Source: Ruegeria haliotis (GTDB lineage Bacteria > Pseudomonadota > Alphaproteobacteria > Rhodobacterales > Rhodobacteraceae). Taken from it: a stretch of DNA of 64,000 bases. A program made the translations under genes and the position numbers. The stretch lies in contig NZ_JABXWT010000008.1 of the NCBI RefSeq assembly GCF_013377785.1, positions 1-64,000 of the forward strand, given 5' to 3'. Shown here in pieces: positions 42,901-52,523 of this stretch. The notes beneath the pieces are model-generated. The model was not told the DNA's origin. It made no database searches and was given only the letters and a program-made list of their open reading frames with translations. The number at the start of each line of letters is the position of its first letter. The stretch's first letter is position 1.

Positions 42901-43920
42901 TTGAAAAAAGATCCTCAAAAACCGACGACTCTCAAAGACGTGGCCAAAGCTGCCCAGGTGGATGTATCAACAGTTTCTCGTGTTCTCCAAAATAAGGGCC
43001 GCGTTGGGGATGAAACTCGTCAACGTATCCTCGACACGGTAAAACGGCTTGGATATCAGGCCAACCCGGCAGCGCGGGCTCTCAAAACCTCAAAATCATC
43101 GACGATTCTCATGGTAGTCCCGCAAATTGAAAACCCCATTTTCGCGTCCACCATCATCAGCGCCGAGATTGAGGCGCGTCGGATAGGTTATACACTTGTC
43201 GTTGCCTACGACGGCGGTGGCATGGGAAGCGATATTATTCGGGATATTTCGCGTTCGAACTTGATCGAAGGTGTAATTATTGCCAGCTTTGATGATGATG
43301 ATAAGTTGCGGCAGACACTTGCCAGTACAGACCGGCCGCATGTTATTATCAACCGTGTTCTGCCAGGCGATCAAAACTGTATCGCAATAGACACCTACGA
43401 GGCTACGCGAATTGGTGTCCAGCATCTGATCGATCTCGGGCACCGTCGTATTGGGCACTTGGCTGGGCGGCTGGGACGGTTCAACGGCGAGATGCGCCGT
43501 CGCGGATGGGCGGATTCTATGAAAAGTGCCGGGATAGAGCCAGAATCCTGTCTTGTTGCCGAGGCAGCGTATGACCCTGATATGGTACCTAATGCTGTGG
43601 ATGCACTTTTAAGGGCTGATGTTACGGCGATACATGCGGCCACCTTACTCACAGGTGCGGCAGCAATTGCGCGGCTCCATGCCGTTGGCAAACGAATACC
43701 TGATGACGTTTCGGTTGTGACTTTGCATGATGATCTACTTGCCCGCGTTGTCTTTCCACAGATCAGTACTGTCGAATTGCCCGCAGATGAAATGGGTAAA
43801 AAGGCTGTACAGCGCCTTAGGAGCCTGATTGAAGGGGAGACGGATGCCTTCGAAGGGCCATTACTCCTGGCACCGGGCAGTCTGATCCAAAGATCTTCAA
43901 CGATTAAATCTAACTCATAA
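42901..43920 (+). CDS. LacI family transcriptional repressor
   Basis: 339 residues starting at TTG 42901 (AAGG 6-9 bases upstream). The N-terminal helix-turn-helix plus hinge (TLKDVAKAAQVDVSTVSRVL, QANPAARAL) is followed by a periplasmic sugar-binding-like domain (LIEGVIIASF, GHRRIGHLAG). It should bind the palindrome in front of the next operon and release it on binding the operon's substrate or its phosphate. Confidence 0.9.
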   Translation: MKKDPQKPTTLKDVAKAAQVDVSTVSRVLQNKGRVGDETRQRILDTVKRLGYQANPAARALKTSKSSTILMVVPQIENPIFASTIISAEIEARRIGYTLVVAYDGGGMGSDIIRDISRSNLIEGVIIASFDDDDKLRQTLASTDRPHVIINRVLPGDQNCIAIDTYEATRIGVQHLIDLGHRRIGHLAGRLGRFNGEMRRRGWADSMKSAGIEPESCLVAEAAYDPDMVPNAVDALLRADVTAIHAATLLTGAAAIARLHAVGKRIPDDVSVVTLHDDLLARVVFPQISTVELPADEMGKKAVQRLRSLIEGETDAFEGPLLLAPGSLIQRSSTIKSNS

Positions 43921-43926
43921 TAAGGG

Positions 43927-43980
43927 TTGACAGTTTAGGTCCAAATCCTCTTTAACACAATTGAACAAACGTTTGTCCAA
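43927..43980 (+). promoter_or_regulatory. Promoter and LacI operator of the polyol operon
   Basis: TTGACA at 43927-43932 is a perfect -35. TTTAAC at about 43951-43956 is a weak -10 with an 18-bp spacer. The palindrome TTGAACAAACGTTTGTCCAA (43961-43980, one mismatched pair) has the CG centre of LacI-family operators and overlaps the expected start of transcription, so binding would block initiation. Confidence 0.65.
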
Positions 43981-44021
43981 GTGGAAATCTCCCACTTCAG
44001 ACACAAAGAAGGAATTCCATT

Positions 44022-45479
44022 TTGTCTAAAAACGACCTTGCAGCTGAGTATTGCACGCTCCTGGGAGCGGAGAACGTGCTGACCGAAGAAGCGGATCGGG
44101 ACCGTTATGCCCATGATCGTCTCCCTTTCGCGACATTCAGGGCCAGGGAAGGGGCGAAAGTCGGCACCCTCCCGAGGTTGGTGCTACGTCCTGCGACATC
44201 TGACGAGGTAAGAGAGATCGTCAATTTAGCAGCCAAATCAGATAGCCCCGTCATTCCCTATGGCAGTGGATCAGGCGTTCTTGGAGGGATCATACCGCTG
44301 CAGAACGAGTTGATGATCGATATGCAGCGCATGAACAAAATCACTAAGTTTGATGCAGAGAACAATCTGGTGACCGTCGAGGCGGGAATGAACGGCGAAG
44401 CTTTTGAGGCGGCGTTGAATGCCAAAGGATACACGTCCGGACATCTCCCACAATCGCTAACCATCTCAACTGTAGGTGGATGGGCTGCTTGTCGTGGCGG
44501 CGGTCAGGAATCCAGCCGTTATGGAAAAATCGAAAACATTGTTGTCGGATTAAAAGCGGTCCTGCCGGACGGCCAGATTTTGGAAGTACGCCCGCTGCCA
44601 AAACGAGCCACAGGTCCATCTGTGCTAGATTTGATCGTAGGTAGTGAGGGTACGCTTGCGATTATTACCGAAGTTACCATGCGTATATGGAAGGTGCCTT
44701 CAGATGAAAAGGCATTGGTCCTTGCACTCCCTAATCGAGCGTCCGCCCTGGGGTTGGCCAAGCGCATCATGCAAGCTGGATTACATCCCCGAATTGTCCG
44801 GCTCTATGATGAGAAAGAAGCCGCAGGTAGAGTAAAAGGCATCGCTGCATTCGAAGAGCGCCCTGTGATGGCCAATATTGTTGTTTGTGGTGATGCGCCA
44901 ATAGTGGCAGCCGAGACCGAACTGGTACGCGGTTTCGCGCGCGAATTTGATGCTGTCGAAACCGAGACGCGCCCGTTCGATGAATGGCGTGCGACGCGTT
45001 ATGTGTCGATTACCAAGCAGTGGCTGGATCGGGGTTTTTATAACGATACCATCGAAGTCACTGTGAATTGGTCGCAAGTCAACTCACTTTACGAAACAAT
45101 TGCAGCAAAGATCGCTGCGCTTCATCCAGATGCACATTTCAGTGCCCATTGGTCACATGTCTATCCTGAAGGTGTGTGTCAGTACATGACCTTGAGACTG
45201 CCGCCGATGGACCAAAACGTTGCTTTGCCGCTTCATTCGCTGATGTGGGAGATTGCTGAAGGAGAGACATTGGCACATGGCGGGTCGATCGCACATCATC
45301 ACGGAAGCGGTTTGTTTCGCGGCGGCTGGATGGACGGCGAACATGGCGTTGGCATGGATGTTTTGCGAAAAGTTAAGGATGCAGTTGACCCAGCGAACCT
45401 CTTTAATCCTGGGAAGTTAGGTTTCGCCACACGCGAAGGCGCAGTTAACCCCTTTCAAGCCCGAGGTCAAAATGAATAA
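44022..45479 (+). CDS. FAD-linked oxidase, AGPS/D-lactate-dehydrogenase type
   Basis: 485 residues from TTG 44022 (GAAGGA upstream). The N-terminal FAD_binding_4 domain has PRLVLRPATSDEVREIV, IPYGSGSGVLGG and GSEGTLAIITEVTMRIW. The C-terminal FAD-oxidase_C domain ends with HHHGSGLFRG and ANLFNPGKLGF, close to alkylglycerone-phosphate synthase and E. coli YgcU. It probably oxidises a 2-hydroxy acid or a polyol derivative in the cytoplasm. It overlaps the FGGY kinase by 8 bp, a pairing also seen as ygcU-ygcE in E. coli. Confidence 0.85.
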   Translation: MSKNDLAAEYCTLLGAENVLTEEADRDRYAHDRLPFATFRAREGAKVGTLPRLVLRPATSDEVREIVNLAAKSDSPVIPYGSGSGVLGGIIPLQNELMIDMQRMNKITKFDAENNLVTVEAGMNGEAFEAALNAKGYTSGHLPQSLTISTVGGWAACRGGGQESSRYGKIENIVVGLKAVLPDGQILEVRPLPKRATGPSVLDLIVGSEGTLAIITEVTMRIWKVPSDEKALVLALPNRASALGLAKRIMQAGLHPRIVRLYDEKEAAGRVKGIAAFEERPVMANIVVCGDAPIVAAETELVRGFAREFDAVETETRPFDEWRATRYVSITKQWLDRGFYNDTIEVTVNWSQVNSLYETIAAKIAALHPDAHFSAHWSHVYPEGVCQYMTLRLPPMDQNVALPLHSLMWEIAEGETLAHGGSIAHHHGSGLFRGGWMDGEHGVGMDVLRKVKDAVDPANLFNPGKLGFATREGAVNPFQARGQNE

Positions 45480-46968
45480 GGACCTGTTGCTGGGCATAGA
45501 TCTCGGTGCCGGTTCACTAAAATCCATGGTCATCGATACCCAGGGGAACGTAAAGGGCAGTGCTTCGAAGAATATCGAAACCTTGTCACCTCAACCTGGC
45601 TATAGCGAACAAGATCCCGAAAATTGGTGGGCTGCATTGGCAAGCTCGCTGCAGGAGATTTGGGCTAGCGGTGTGGACCCGGAGGAAATCACGGCGGTTT
45701 CACTCACCGCGGGTGCACATACGCATGTTCTTGAGGACGCCAAGGGCAATATCTTGCGCCCGGCAATCATGTGGAATGACCAACGTTCAGGGGTTCAGGC
45801 CGCACGTGCACGAGATGCACATGGTGAACGGATTCTTCAGATTTCGGGTAACAGGATCAGCGCCACCTGGACATTGCCTCAGTTGATGTGGCTCCGAGAA
45901 GAGGAGCCTGAAAATCACTCGAAAATCCATCGGATTCGACCAGCAAAAGATTGGCTTCGTCGCTGCCTGGATGGCAGTGATGTGACTGATCAGACCGATG
46001 CATGGGGCTTAATGCTTGCGAATGTAAACTCCGGAGGTTGGTCTGCGGAACTTTGTTCCATGGCGGCAATATCAGTTGATGTTCTTCCCGACATCGTCGA
46101 CTCGGCGACGATCACAGGTGGTGTTACTTCGGCGGCAGCGGCAGCAACCGGGCTGCGACAGGGTACAAGTGTGATTTGCGGCACGTCAGACACCAATGCC
46201 GAGACATTCTCCGGTGGAATGACCCGCCCCGGAGTCGGAACATTGAAACTGGCAACTGCGGGGACTGTTTCAACTCTGACATCTGATCCAGTGTTTTCTG
46301 ATGATGTGATCCATTATCCTCATCTGGTTGCTGATCATTACTACGCCATCCTGGGTACAAATTCGTGTGCTTCTGCCCATCGTTGGTTGCGAGATGCACT
46401 ATTTATCGAAACGGGATTTGAGGGTATGGACCAGTTGGCCCAGCAGGCATCTGTTGGCAGCGACGGGCTTTTGTTTAGCCCCTATCTGAATGGAGAGCGC
46501 AGCCCATACTGGGATCCTGACTTACGAGCATCTTTTGTTGGTCTTGGTTTCCATCATGGAGCCTCGCATTTTTGTCGCGCCGTCTACGAAGGTATTGCCT
46601 TCACACTGCGTGATTGCCTTGAAGTCTTGCGCACGCGCAATATGGGGTTTGACACCGCCAGGCTTGTTGGCGGTGGAACAAAGAGCGGATTGTGGCGCCA
46701 AATAATTGCGGATGTGACCGGCCTGACAATCGAAGTACCCGAGCAGGGCGACGCCTCATTTGGGGCGGCACTTATTGCTGGGATCGGAAGCGGAGCGTTC
46801 TCAGATACAAGTGAGGCGGCACGTCTCATTCGGGTGGCGGAAACTCTGTCCCCCAACCCTGAAACAAAAGAAATCTATGAAGCGGCATTTACTAGGTTTC
46901 GGGCTGTCAAAGAAGCGCTGACACCTGTCAATCACGAGATCGCCTGCTCTGTAAGGGAGGCGACATAA
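45472..46968 (+). CDS. FGGY-family carbohydrate kinase
   Basis: 498 residues. The N-terminal ATPase domain starts GIDLGAGSLKSMVID; IMWNDQR (substrate loop) and the C-terminal LVGGGTKSGLWRQIIADVTG with GDASFGAALIAGIG follow. It phosphorylates a sugar or polyol; xylulose kinase and YgcE-like kinases are the nearest types by eye. Substrate specificity was not determined. It overlaps the FAD oxidase by 8 bp and the ABC ATPase by 1 bp, so it is mid-operon. Confidence 0.9.
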   Translation: MNKDLLLGIDLGAGSLKSMVIDTQGNVKGSASKNIETLSPQPGYSEQDPENWWAALASSLQEIWASGVDPEEITAVSLTAGAHTHVLEDAKGNILRPAIMWNDQRSGVQAARARDAHGERILQISGNRISATWTLPQLMWLREEEPENHSKIHRIRPAKDWLRRCLDGSDVTDQTDAWGLMLANVNSGGWSAELCSMAAISVDVLPDIVDSATITGGVTSAAAAATGLRQGTSVICGTSDTNAETFSGGMTRPGVGTLKLATAGTVSTLTSDPVFSDDVIHYPHLVADHYYAILGTNSCASAHRWLRDALFIETGFEGMDQLAQQASVGSDGLLFSPYLNGERSPYWDPDLRASFVGLGFHHGASHFCRAVYEGIAFTLRDCLEVLRTRNMGFDTARLVGGGTKSGLWRQIIADVTGLTIEVPEQGDASFGAALIAGIGSGAFSDTSEAARLIRVAETLSPNPETKEIYEAAFTRFRAVKEALTPVNHEIACSVREAT

Positions 46969-48026
46969 TGGCCGGAGCCAGTCTCAAAAAACTACGCAAG
47001 ACATATGGGAATGTCATTGCTGTTGAAGGGGTCGATCTCGAAATTTCTGACGGTGAGTTGATCGTCCTGTTAGGCCCATCTGGGTGTGGCAAGTCGACGA
47101 CCCTACGTATGGTGGCGGGTCTTGAATCGATCAGTTCTGGCCAACTCTTGATCGACGACAGGGACGTCACAAAGCTGGAGCCAAAAGATAGGGACATCGC
47201 GATGGTGTTCCAGAACTATGCGCTCTATCCCCATAAAACGATCCGGGCAAATATGGCCTTTGGTTTGAAAATGCGGGGGATGGAAGCGGGCGAAGCTTCG
47301 CGGTGCGTGAATGAAGCAGCCGAAATGCTCGATATAACCCATCTTCTTGATCGCAAACCGGGTCAATTGTCCGGTGGCCAGATGCAACGGGTCGCGCTAG
47401 GGCGCGCTCTTGTTCGAGATCCGGCAATTTTTCTTTTAGATGAGCCGCTCTCGAACCTGGATGCCAAACTGCGCGCGCGGATGCGAGAGGAAATTGCGCT
47501 TTTGCAACGCCGCATAGGCAAAGCAATGCTTTATGTCACTCACGACCAAACCGAGGCTATGACGCTCGCAGATCGAATTGTGATCATGCGAGACGGTCAG
47601 GTCCAGCAAATCGGGTCGCCGTTGGAAGTGTATGACCGGCCGGCGAATGCGTTTGTTGCGGGCTTCATCGGCTCGCCAGAAATGAACCTTTTGGCCGCAG
47701 AAATTTCGGGCGGACGTCTAATCTTAGGAGACGGCGTTTCCATGAGTGCGCCCGAAGGACCCAATCTGAAATCCGTAACTGTAGGCATTCGTCCTGAAGC
47801 GCTTGAACCTGCGAGTGAGGGGCTGCCGTTCAGTATTCAGGGGGTCGAACAGTTGGGCTCCCAAACACTGTTCATCGGCCAAGTTGGCAACCACCGTTTG
47901 AGAGCCATGACGGGCCGCCAGGACAACATTTCTGTTGGAGATACCATCTCGCTTAAGACATCCCCGTCTTCGATCCACCTATTTGAAAACGAAAGTGGCA
48001 TGAGGATTCGGAACAACGAAGAATGA
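46968..48026 (+). CDS. ABC importer ATP-binding protein, UgpC/MalK type
   Basis: 352 residues. Walker A GPSGCGKST, Q loop with NYALYPHKT, signature LSGGQMQRVALGRAL, Walker B IFLLDEP and the H loop YVTHDQTEAM are intact. The C-terminal ~110 residues are the TOBE regulatory domain of carbohydrate (MalK/UgpC) ATPases. It energises the importer encoded by the next three genes. It shares one base with the kinase stop. Confidence 0.95.
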   Translation: MAGASLKKLRKTYGNVIAVEGVDLEISDGELIVLLGPSGCGKSTTLRMVAGLESISSGQLLIDDRDVTKLEPKDRDIAMVFQNYALYPHKTIRANMAFGLKMRGMEAGEASRCVNEAAEMLDITHLLDRKPGQLSGGQMQRVALGRALVRDPAIFLLDEPLSNLDAKLRARMREEIALLQRRIGKAMLYVTHDQTEAMTLADRIVIMRDGQVQQIGSPLEVYDRPANAFVAGFIGSPEMNLLAAEISGGRLILGDGVSMSAPEGPNLKSVTVGIRPEALEPASEGLPFSIQGVEQLGSQTLFIGQVGNHRLRAMTGRQDNISVGDTISLKTSPSSIHLFENESGMRIRNNEE

Positions 48027-48082
48027 ATAGCGACACAGTTTTTTGTCTTCGCAATCAAGCGAGGAAAGGGAGGAGAAAGAAT

Positions 48083-49411
48083 ATGAAGCCTATTGACAAG
48101 AGGGCGGGTTTGCTAACTCGAAGGCAGACAATACAAGGGATTGGCGGGGTTGGGCTTGGCCTATCTGTGTCGGGACTAGCTGCCCCGGCTGTTCATGCGC
48201 AATCTAAACGCCCAATTCGATTTCTGAATGGTGAGACTGGCAAAGATACACTTGCGTTCTTTGCCATGGCCGCAAAACTCTACGAGGAGAAAACCGGCAC
48301 CGAAGTGATTATCGATTCCGTTCCTCTTGGTGAAGCCTTTACGAAACTGACCAACGGAATACGTTCGGGAACACCTTACGACATTGGAACGACTGGTTTC
48401 ATTGGACAAGTTCTTCTTCTTGCAGAAGAAGGCCATATCGTACCTGTGAACGAAATCACCGATCAATACGAGTGGGGCAACAATATTTTGTTCCCAATCG
48501 ATGAGAAAGTATATTGGTATCCCTTCGACTATAACCTTGCCCTGATATACTATCGCAAGGATTTGTACGAAAAGGCTGGGCTAAGTGTACCCACTACATG
48601 GGATCAATTCGCGACGAATTGTGAAGCCACTGTAGAAGGGCGTCAAAAAGGCTGTCTGTTCCCAATCGGCTCAAACGGTGCAACCAACTGGATGTCCTTT
48701 GGTTTCATGTGGGCAGAAGGGGTCGAACTGTTTGACAATCAGTGGAATGTCATTTTGGACAGTCCCGAATTGGCGCCAAAAGCGGCAGCTTATCTCGACT
48801 TTATGGCGCGTCTTTACCCGACGATGCCAACTGGATCACTTCAGGCCAGCTACGGTGACGTTTTGTCAAATGTTGTCGCTGGTACAGTTGCACATGGAGC
48901 ATATGCCGGTCGGGTGATCGAATCTGCCGAACGGGACAATCCCGAAATTGCCGCCCAACTCGACGTTATGCCGTACATGGATAGCACTGGCAGCCGCACG
49001 GCAGCAAACCATGGGTATGATGGCTGGATGGTAATGAATACCGACAACTCCAGCGCAGCGATGGAGTTCATGAATTGGATGACTTCCGAGTTGATAGTTG
49101 ACTTCTTGCACACTGCTCCAGTGCATTTCCAGCCAACGCGCCTGGACATCTACGACAACGACCGGTGGCGTGACAATGCTTTGATCAAAAAGCACAGTGG
49201 TATGATTGAAACGATGCGCGGGCTCATCACAGATGAATCTGTAGTTGTGACTTCGATTGATACACAGGGGCCAAATCCCGATGTGCGGCCTGGTAAGGTG
49301 TTTGAGTCATTTGCTTTGCCGGAAATGTTACAAAACAAAATCCTGCGCGGAATGGACTCTGATGAAGCCGTTTCAGCCGCTGCCGAAAAAATCCGACAAG
49401 CGGTCGGATAA
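48083..49411 (+). CDS. ABC importer substrate-binding protein (carbohydrate family)
   Basis: 442 residues from ATG 48083 (GGGAGGAG upstream; ATG 48023 lacks one). A Tat-type signal (TRRQTIQGIG, cleavage near VHAQ) exports it. The mature part is a family 1 solute-binding fold (RPIRFLNGETGKDTLAFFAM, DIGTTGFIGQ, YWYPFDYNLALIYYRKDLYE). Tat rather than Sec export is unusual for this class but common in Rhodobacteraceae. It is followed by an inter-gene hairpin. Substrate likely a polyol or sugar. Confidence 0.9.
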   Translation: MKPIDKRAGLLTRRQTIQGIGGVGLGLSVSGLAAPAVHAQSKRPIRFLNGETGKDTLAFFAMAAKLYEEKTGTEVIIDSVPLGEAFTKLTNGIRSGTPYDIGTTGFIGQVLLLAEEGHIVPVNEITDQYEWGNNILFPIDEKVYWYPFDYNLALIYYRKDLYEKAGLSVPTTWDQFATNCEATVEGRQKGCLFPIGSNGATNWMSFGFMWAEGVELFDNQWNVILDSPELAPKAAAYLDFMARLYPTMPTGSLQASYGDVLSNVVAGTVAHGAYAGRVIESAERDNPEIAAQLDVMPYMDSTGSRTAANHGYDGWMVMNTDNSSAAMEFMNWMTSELIVDFLHTAPVHFQPTRLDIYDNDRWRDNALIKKHSGMIETMRGLITDESVVVTSIDTQGPNPDVRPGKVFESFALPEMLQNKILRGMDSDEAVSAAAEKIRQAVG

Positions 49412-49418
49412 ATCGGTG

Positions 49419-49443
49419 AAGGGGAGTGGTTTTTGCTCCCCTT
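49419..49443 (+). terminator. Hairpin between binding-protein and permease genes
   Basis: AAGGGGAG (49419-49426) and CTCCCCTT (49436-49443) form a perfect 8-bp stem with a 9-base loop. It sits 8 bases after the binding-protein stop codon and has no long T run, so it likely slows decay or partly ends transcription, giving more binding protein than permease. Confidence 0.7.
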
Positions 49444-49463
49444 GATTCCTTTAGGAGACTTGT

Positions 49464-50324
49464 ATGACCCGTTGGCTACTTCCTGGCTTTTTGACCGTGG
49501 GCGCGATCGCTACATTGGTGTTAATTGTAGGCCCCGCACTCTATGCGGTGTCACTCAGTTTTTACGACATACCCTCTTTGACATCTGATCCGGTTTGGGT
49601 AGGGCTGAACAAATATGCTGTCGTCCTGAGTAGCGGCGAATTTTGGAATGCCATGTGGAATGGCATCGTTTACGCTGGGCTAACAATTATCCTTCAAGTC
49701 GTCCTCGGCATCGGATTTGCCCTGATTCTGAACCAAAAGTTTGTTGGGCGGTCCCTGCTGAGGGGACTGACATTCCTGCCGTATTTGCTTCCTACGGTTA
49801 TTGCGGTTCTTACCTTCAAGTGGATGGTTGACGGATCCTTCGGCATCATCACCATTCTGATGCATGAGTGGGGCTTGCCAGCCGTAAACTGGTTCGAAAC
49901 AGAAGCCGCGTCGATGTTTTCGGTGATCCTGATCTCCGTCTGGCTTTGGACACCGTTTGTGACGACGACTTTTCTTGCCGGTTTGCAAACGGTGCCAGTG
50001 CAATTATATGAGGCTGCCCGAGTAGATGGCGCAGGGCCGATCCGGCAGTTCTTTCATATTACACTACCGATGCTCCGGCCGATCCTGACGGTTATCGTCC
50101 TTCTGCGTGGCGTATGGATGTTCAATAAACTCGACGTAATCTGGCTGACGACCGGAGGCGGGCCACTAGGAGCGACTGAACACTTGCCGGTTTTGTCTTA
50201 CCGCAAAGCGTTTGCACTTTTTGATATTGGCAGTGGTGCGGCGATTGCCACGCTTTCCTTCTTGGTCCTGATGATCGCAGTCACGCTCTATTTTCGAGCC
50301 TTCCCGATGGAAGAAGTAAAATGA
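49464..50324 (+). CDS. ABC importer permease (MalF/UgpA type)
   Basis: 286 residues with six transmembrane helices. The EAA loop is YEAARVDGAGPIRQFFHITLPM, split here as YEAARVDGAGP and RQFFHITLP. The N-terminus starts MTRWLLPGFLTVGAIATLVL. It pairs with the second permease (4-bp overlap) to form the membrane channel of the carbohydrate importer. Confidence 0.9.
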   Translation: MTRWLLPGFLTVGAIATLVLIVGPALYAVSLSFYDIPSLTSDPVWVGLNKYAVVLSSGEFWNAMWNGIVYAGLTIILQVVLGIGFALILNQKFVGRSLLRGLTFLPYLLPTVIAVLTFKWMVDGSFGIITILMHEWGLPAVNWFETEAASMFSVILISVWLWTPFVTTTFLAGLQTVPVQLYEAARVDGAGPIRQFFHITLPMLRPILTVIVLLRGVWMFNKLDVIWLTTGGGPLGATEHLPVLSYRKAFALFDIGSGAAIATLSFLVLMIAVTLYFRAFPMEEVK

Positions 50325-51163
50325 ACCAGACCCTCATGCAGAAACTCTTCTTTAATCGGGTTGCGCTGTACTTGGCGGTAATAGTCTTAGCAGTCTATAG
50401 CGCCTTCCCCATCTATTGGATGATTTCATCCTCATTGCGTCCAACCCAGGAAATTCTGACGAACCCCACCTTGCTACCTCGCAGCCTCACTTTTCAATAT
50501 TATTACAGTTTGTTGGCGCAAACGGACTACCCGCGTCAGTTCCTAAACAGCTTGATCGTTGCCCTGACGACTGTTGTGCTCACCATGATTCTGTCGATCA
50601 TGATCGCTTATGGTGTCACCCGGACGCGCATCCGCGGAAAACAGATGATCATCGCCGGGATGCTGTATGCATATATGTTTCCGCCGCTCTTGTTAGCAAT
50701 TCCACTCTTCGCAATGTTCAACCTGGTCGGCTTGAACGACACGCTGCTCTCGCTTGTCATTTCACATCTGACGATCACTATGCCGCTTGGCGTCTGGTTT
50801 CTTTGGGGCTTCTTCAAGACCATGCCCTTTGAATTGGAAGAAGCTGCTATGGTTGATGGTTGTACACGTCTGGGAGCGTTCTTCAGAGTGGTCTTACCGC
50901 TGTCAATTCCCGGTCTTGTGACGGTTGCCATTTTTGCTTTCTTGCTCTCTTGGACGGACTACACGTTTGCATTGGTGATGATCGGATCGGATGCCAATAA
51001 GACAGTTCCCTTGGGCCTTGCGTCTATGGTCGGAGCATTCGATCTGCGCTGGGGAGACATAATGGCTGGGTCCACGTTGATTGCGTTGCCATTGTTCGCT
51101 GCGTTCACCATGTTGTCGCGCTATTTCGTGCAGGGTCTTACTGCCGGTGCCGTGAAGGGATAA
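50321..51163 (+). CDS. ABC importer permease (MalG/UgpE type)
   Basis: 280 residues, six transmembrane helices. EEAAMVDGCTRLGAFFRVVL is the EAA loop that contacts the ATPase. A long periplasmic loop after helix 1 (SSLRPTQEILTNPTLLPRS) is typical of MalG-type subunits. It overlaps the first permease by 4 bp and is 4 bp before the dehydrogenase. Confidence 0.9.
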   Translation: MNQTLMQKLFFNRVALYLAVIVLAVYSAFPIYWMISSSLRPTQEILTNPTLLPRSLTFQYYYSLLAQTDYPRQFLNSLIVALTTVVLTMILSIMIAYGVTRTRIRGKQMIIAGMLYAYMFPPLLLAIPLFAMFNLVGLNDTLLSLVISHLTITMPLGVWFLWGFFKTMPFELEEAAMVDGCTRLGAFFRVVLPLSIPGLVTVAIFAFLLSWTDYTFALVMIGSDANKTVPLGLASMVGAFDLRWGDIMAGSTLIALPLFAAFTMLSRYFVQGLTAGAVKG

Positions 51164-51167
51164 CTCT

Positions 51168-52217
51168 ATGAAACTCAGAATACTTGGGGCTCCTCAGCGT
51201 TACATTCAGGGACCTGGGGCAATTGATCGCCTTGGTGAAGAAGTCGCCATTGCCGGTGGAGGGCCAGTGGCCGTCATAGTGGATCCTGTAGCTTTGGGCA
51301 TCATAAGCAGCTCGCTCGCGGTTCAGTTGCCTGATGCGCGTGTGCTGAATTTCGGGGGCGAATGCACCAGTGCTGAAATTTCTGCACGGGCCAGTGAAAT
51401 TGGCGATGCGCGTATCGTAATTGGGATTGGCGGAGGAAAAGCAATAGATACGGCCAAAGGTGTCGCGATTGAACGCAAACTCCCGGTTGCGATCGTCCCG
51501 ACAATTGCCTCAAATGACAGCCCGACGAGCCATATTGCCGTCGTCTACACAGCTGAACATGCTGTGGACAGGGTTCGGAGGATGAAAGTAAACCCCTGCC
51601 TGGTTTTGGTCGACACAGAAATTATCGCAGGAGCACCGAGGCGTTTTTTGGCTGCTGGGATCGGCGACGCTATGTCCAAGCCATATGAATTGGCTGGGGC
51701 GCTTGCAGCTGGCGGATTGAACTTTTTCGGCGGCAAACCGACAGAATTAACACAGGCCATAGTTGGGCGTGGGCAGGACATTCTGTTCGAGGACGGCGAA
51801 ACAGCCATGAACTCCGAGAATCCAGATGAGCCTTTCGAGCGGGTCGTCGAGGCGACGATCTTGCTCAGCGGGTTAGCCTTTGAGAGTGGTGGGCTGTCCA
51901 TTGCACATTCTATGGTGCGCGGCTTTTCGACAACGCCGCAGCTCGCGGGGCTGCTGCACGGTGAAATGGTCGCATTAGGCACGCTCACGCAGTTGGCTGC
52001 GGGCCAGGGAGACACTGAAGAACTCAACAGGCTGACGACATTCTTTCGCCGGATTGGACTTCCAACGTCGTTTACGAATCTGGGTCTGACGCGTCAAAGC
52101 GAATTTCGCAGGATCGCTGATGAATCGCTGACGGCTCCATACGTTTCGAACTACTTCAAGGCAGTTTCGGCCGATGACTTGGTTAAAGCCATGAGGATTG
52201 TCGACGAAAGACAATGA
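51168..52217 (+). CDS. Glycerol-dehydrogenase-like iron-containing alcohol dehydrogenase
   Basis: 349 residues of the GldA branch. GIGGGKAIDTAKGVA binds NAD, PTIASNDSPTS is the GldA-type loop, and metal ligands lie in GIGDAMSKPYE, SIAHSM and LLHGEMVALG. It should reversibly oxidise a polyol (glycerol or similar) with NAD. It is the last gene of the LacI operon. The operon as a whole imports a polyol, oxidises it and phosphorylates it; the order of steps is inferred. Confidence 0.85.
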   Translation: MKLRILGAPQRYIQGPGAIDRLGEEVAIAGGGPVAVIVDPVALGIISSSLAVQLPDARVLNFGGECTSAEISARASEIGDARIVIGIGGGKAIDTAKGVAIERKLPVAIVPTIASNDSPTSHIAVVYTAEHAVDRVRRMKVNPCLVLVDTEIIAGAPRRFLAAGIGDAMSKPYELAGALAAGGLNFFGGKPTELTQAIVGRGQDILFEDGETAMNSENPDEPFERVVEATILLSGLAFESGGLSIAHSMVRGFSTTPQLAGLLHGEMVALGTLTQLAAGQGDTEELNRLTTFFRRIGLPTSFTNLGLTRQSEFRRIADESLTAPYVSNYFKAVSADDLVKAMRIVDERQ

Positions 52218-52523
52218 AAATGGACCTATTGCGCTCGCTAGATCTCGGCGGTTACTTCTGCGTGGGGCAATATCATACAACCGTATTGGAGTGGCGCTAT
52301 CTTCTGATTTTTGTGTAAAATTCATCGACTTTGTGCGGGTCGCAATGACTGGATGTCTTTGTTTCTCGGGCAATGAGGAAGGTTTGCTCGGCGAATACCA
52401 TCGCAACTTTTTCAGAAGTAAGTTCATCTTAAATCTGGGTTCGTATCCAAGAACCAGTTTGAGCGGGCTGTCACAAAATCGACAGCGCTTTGCCAGCGAC
52501 GGGACCTATATGACGGCCACCCT

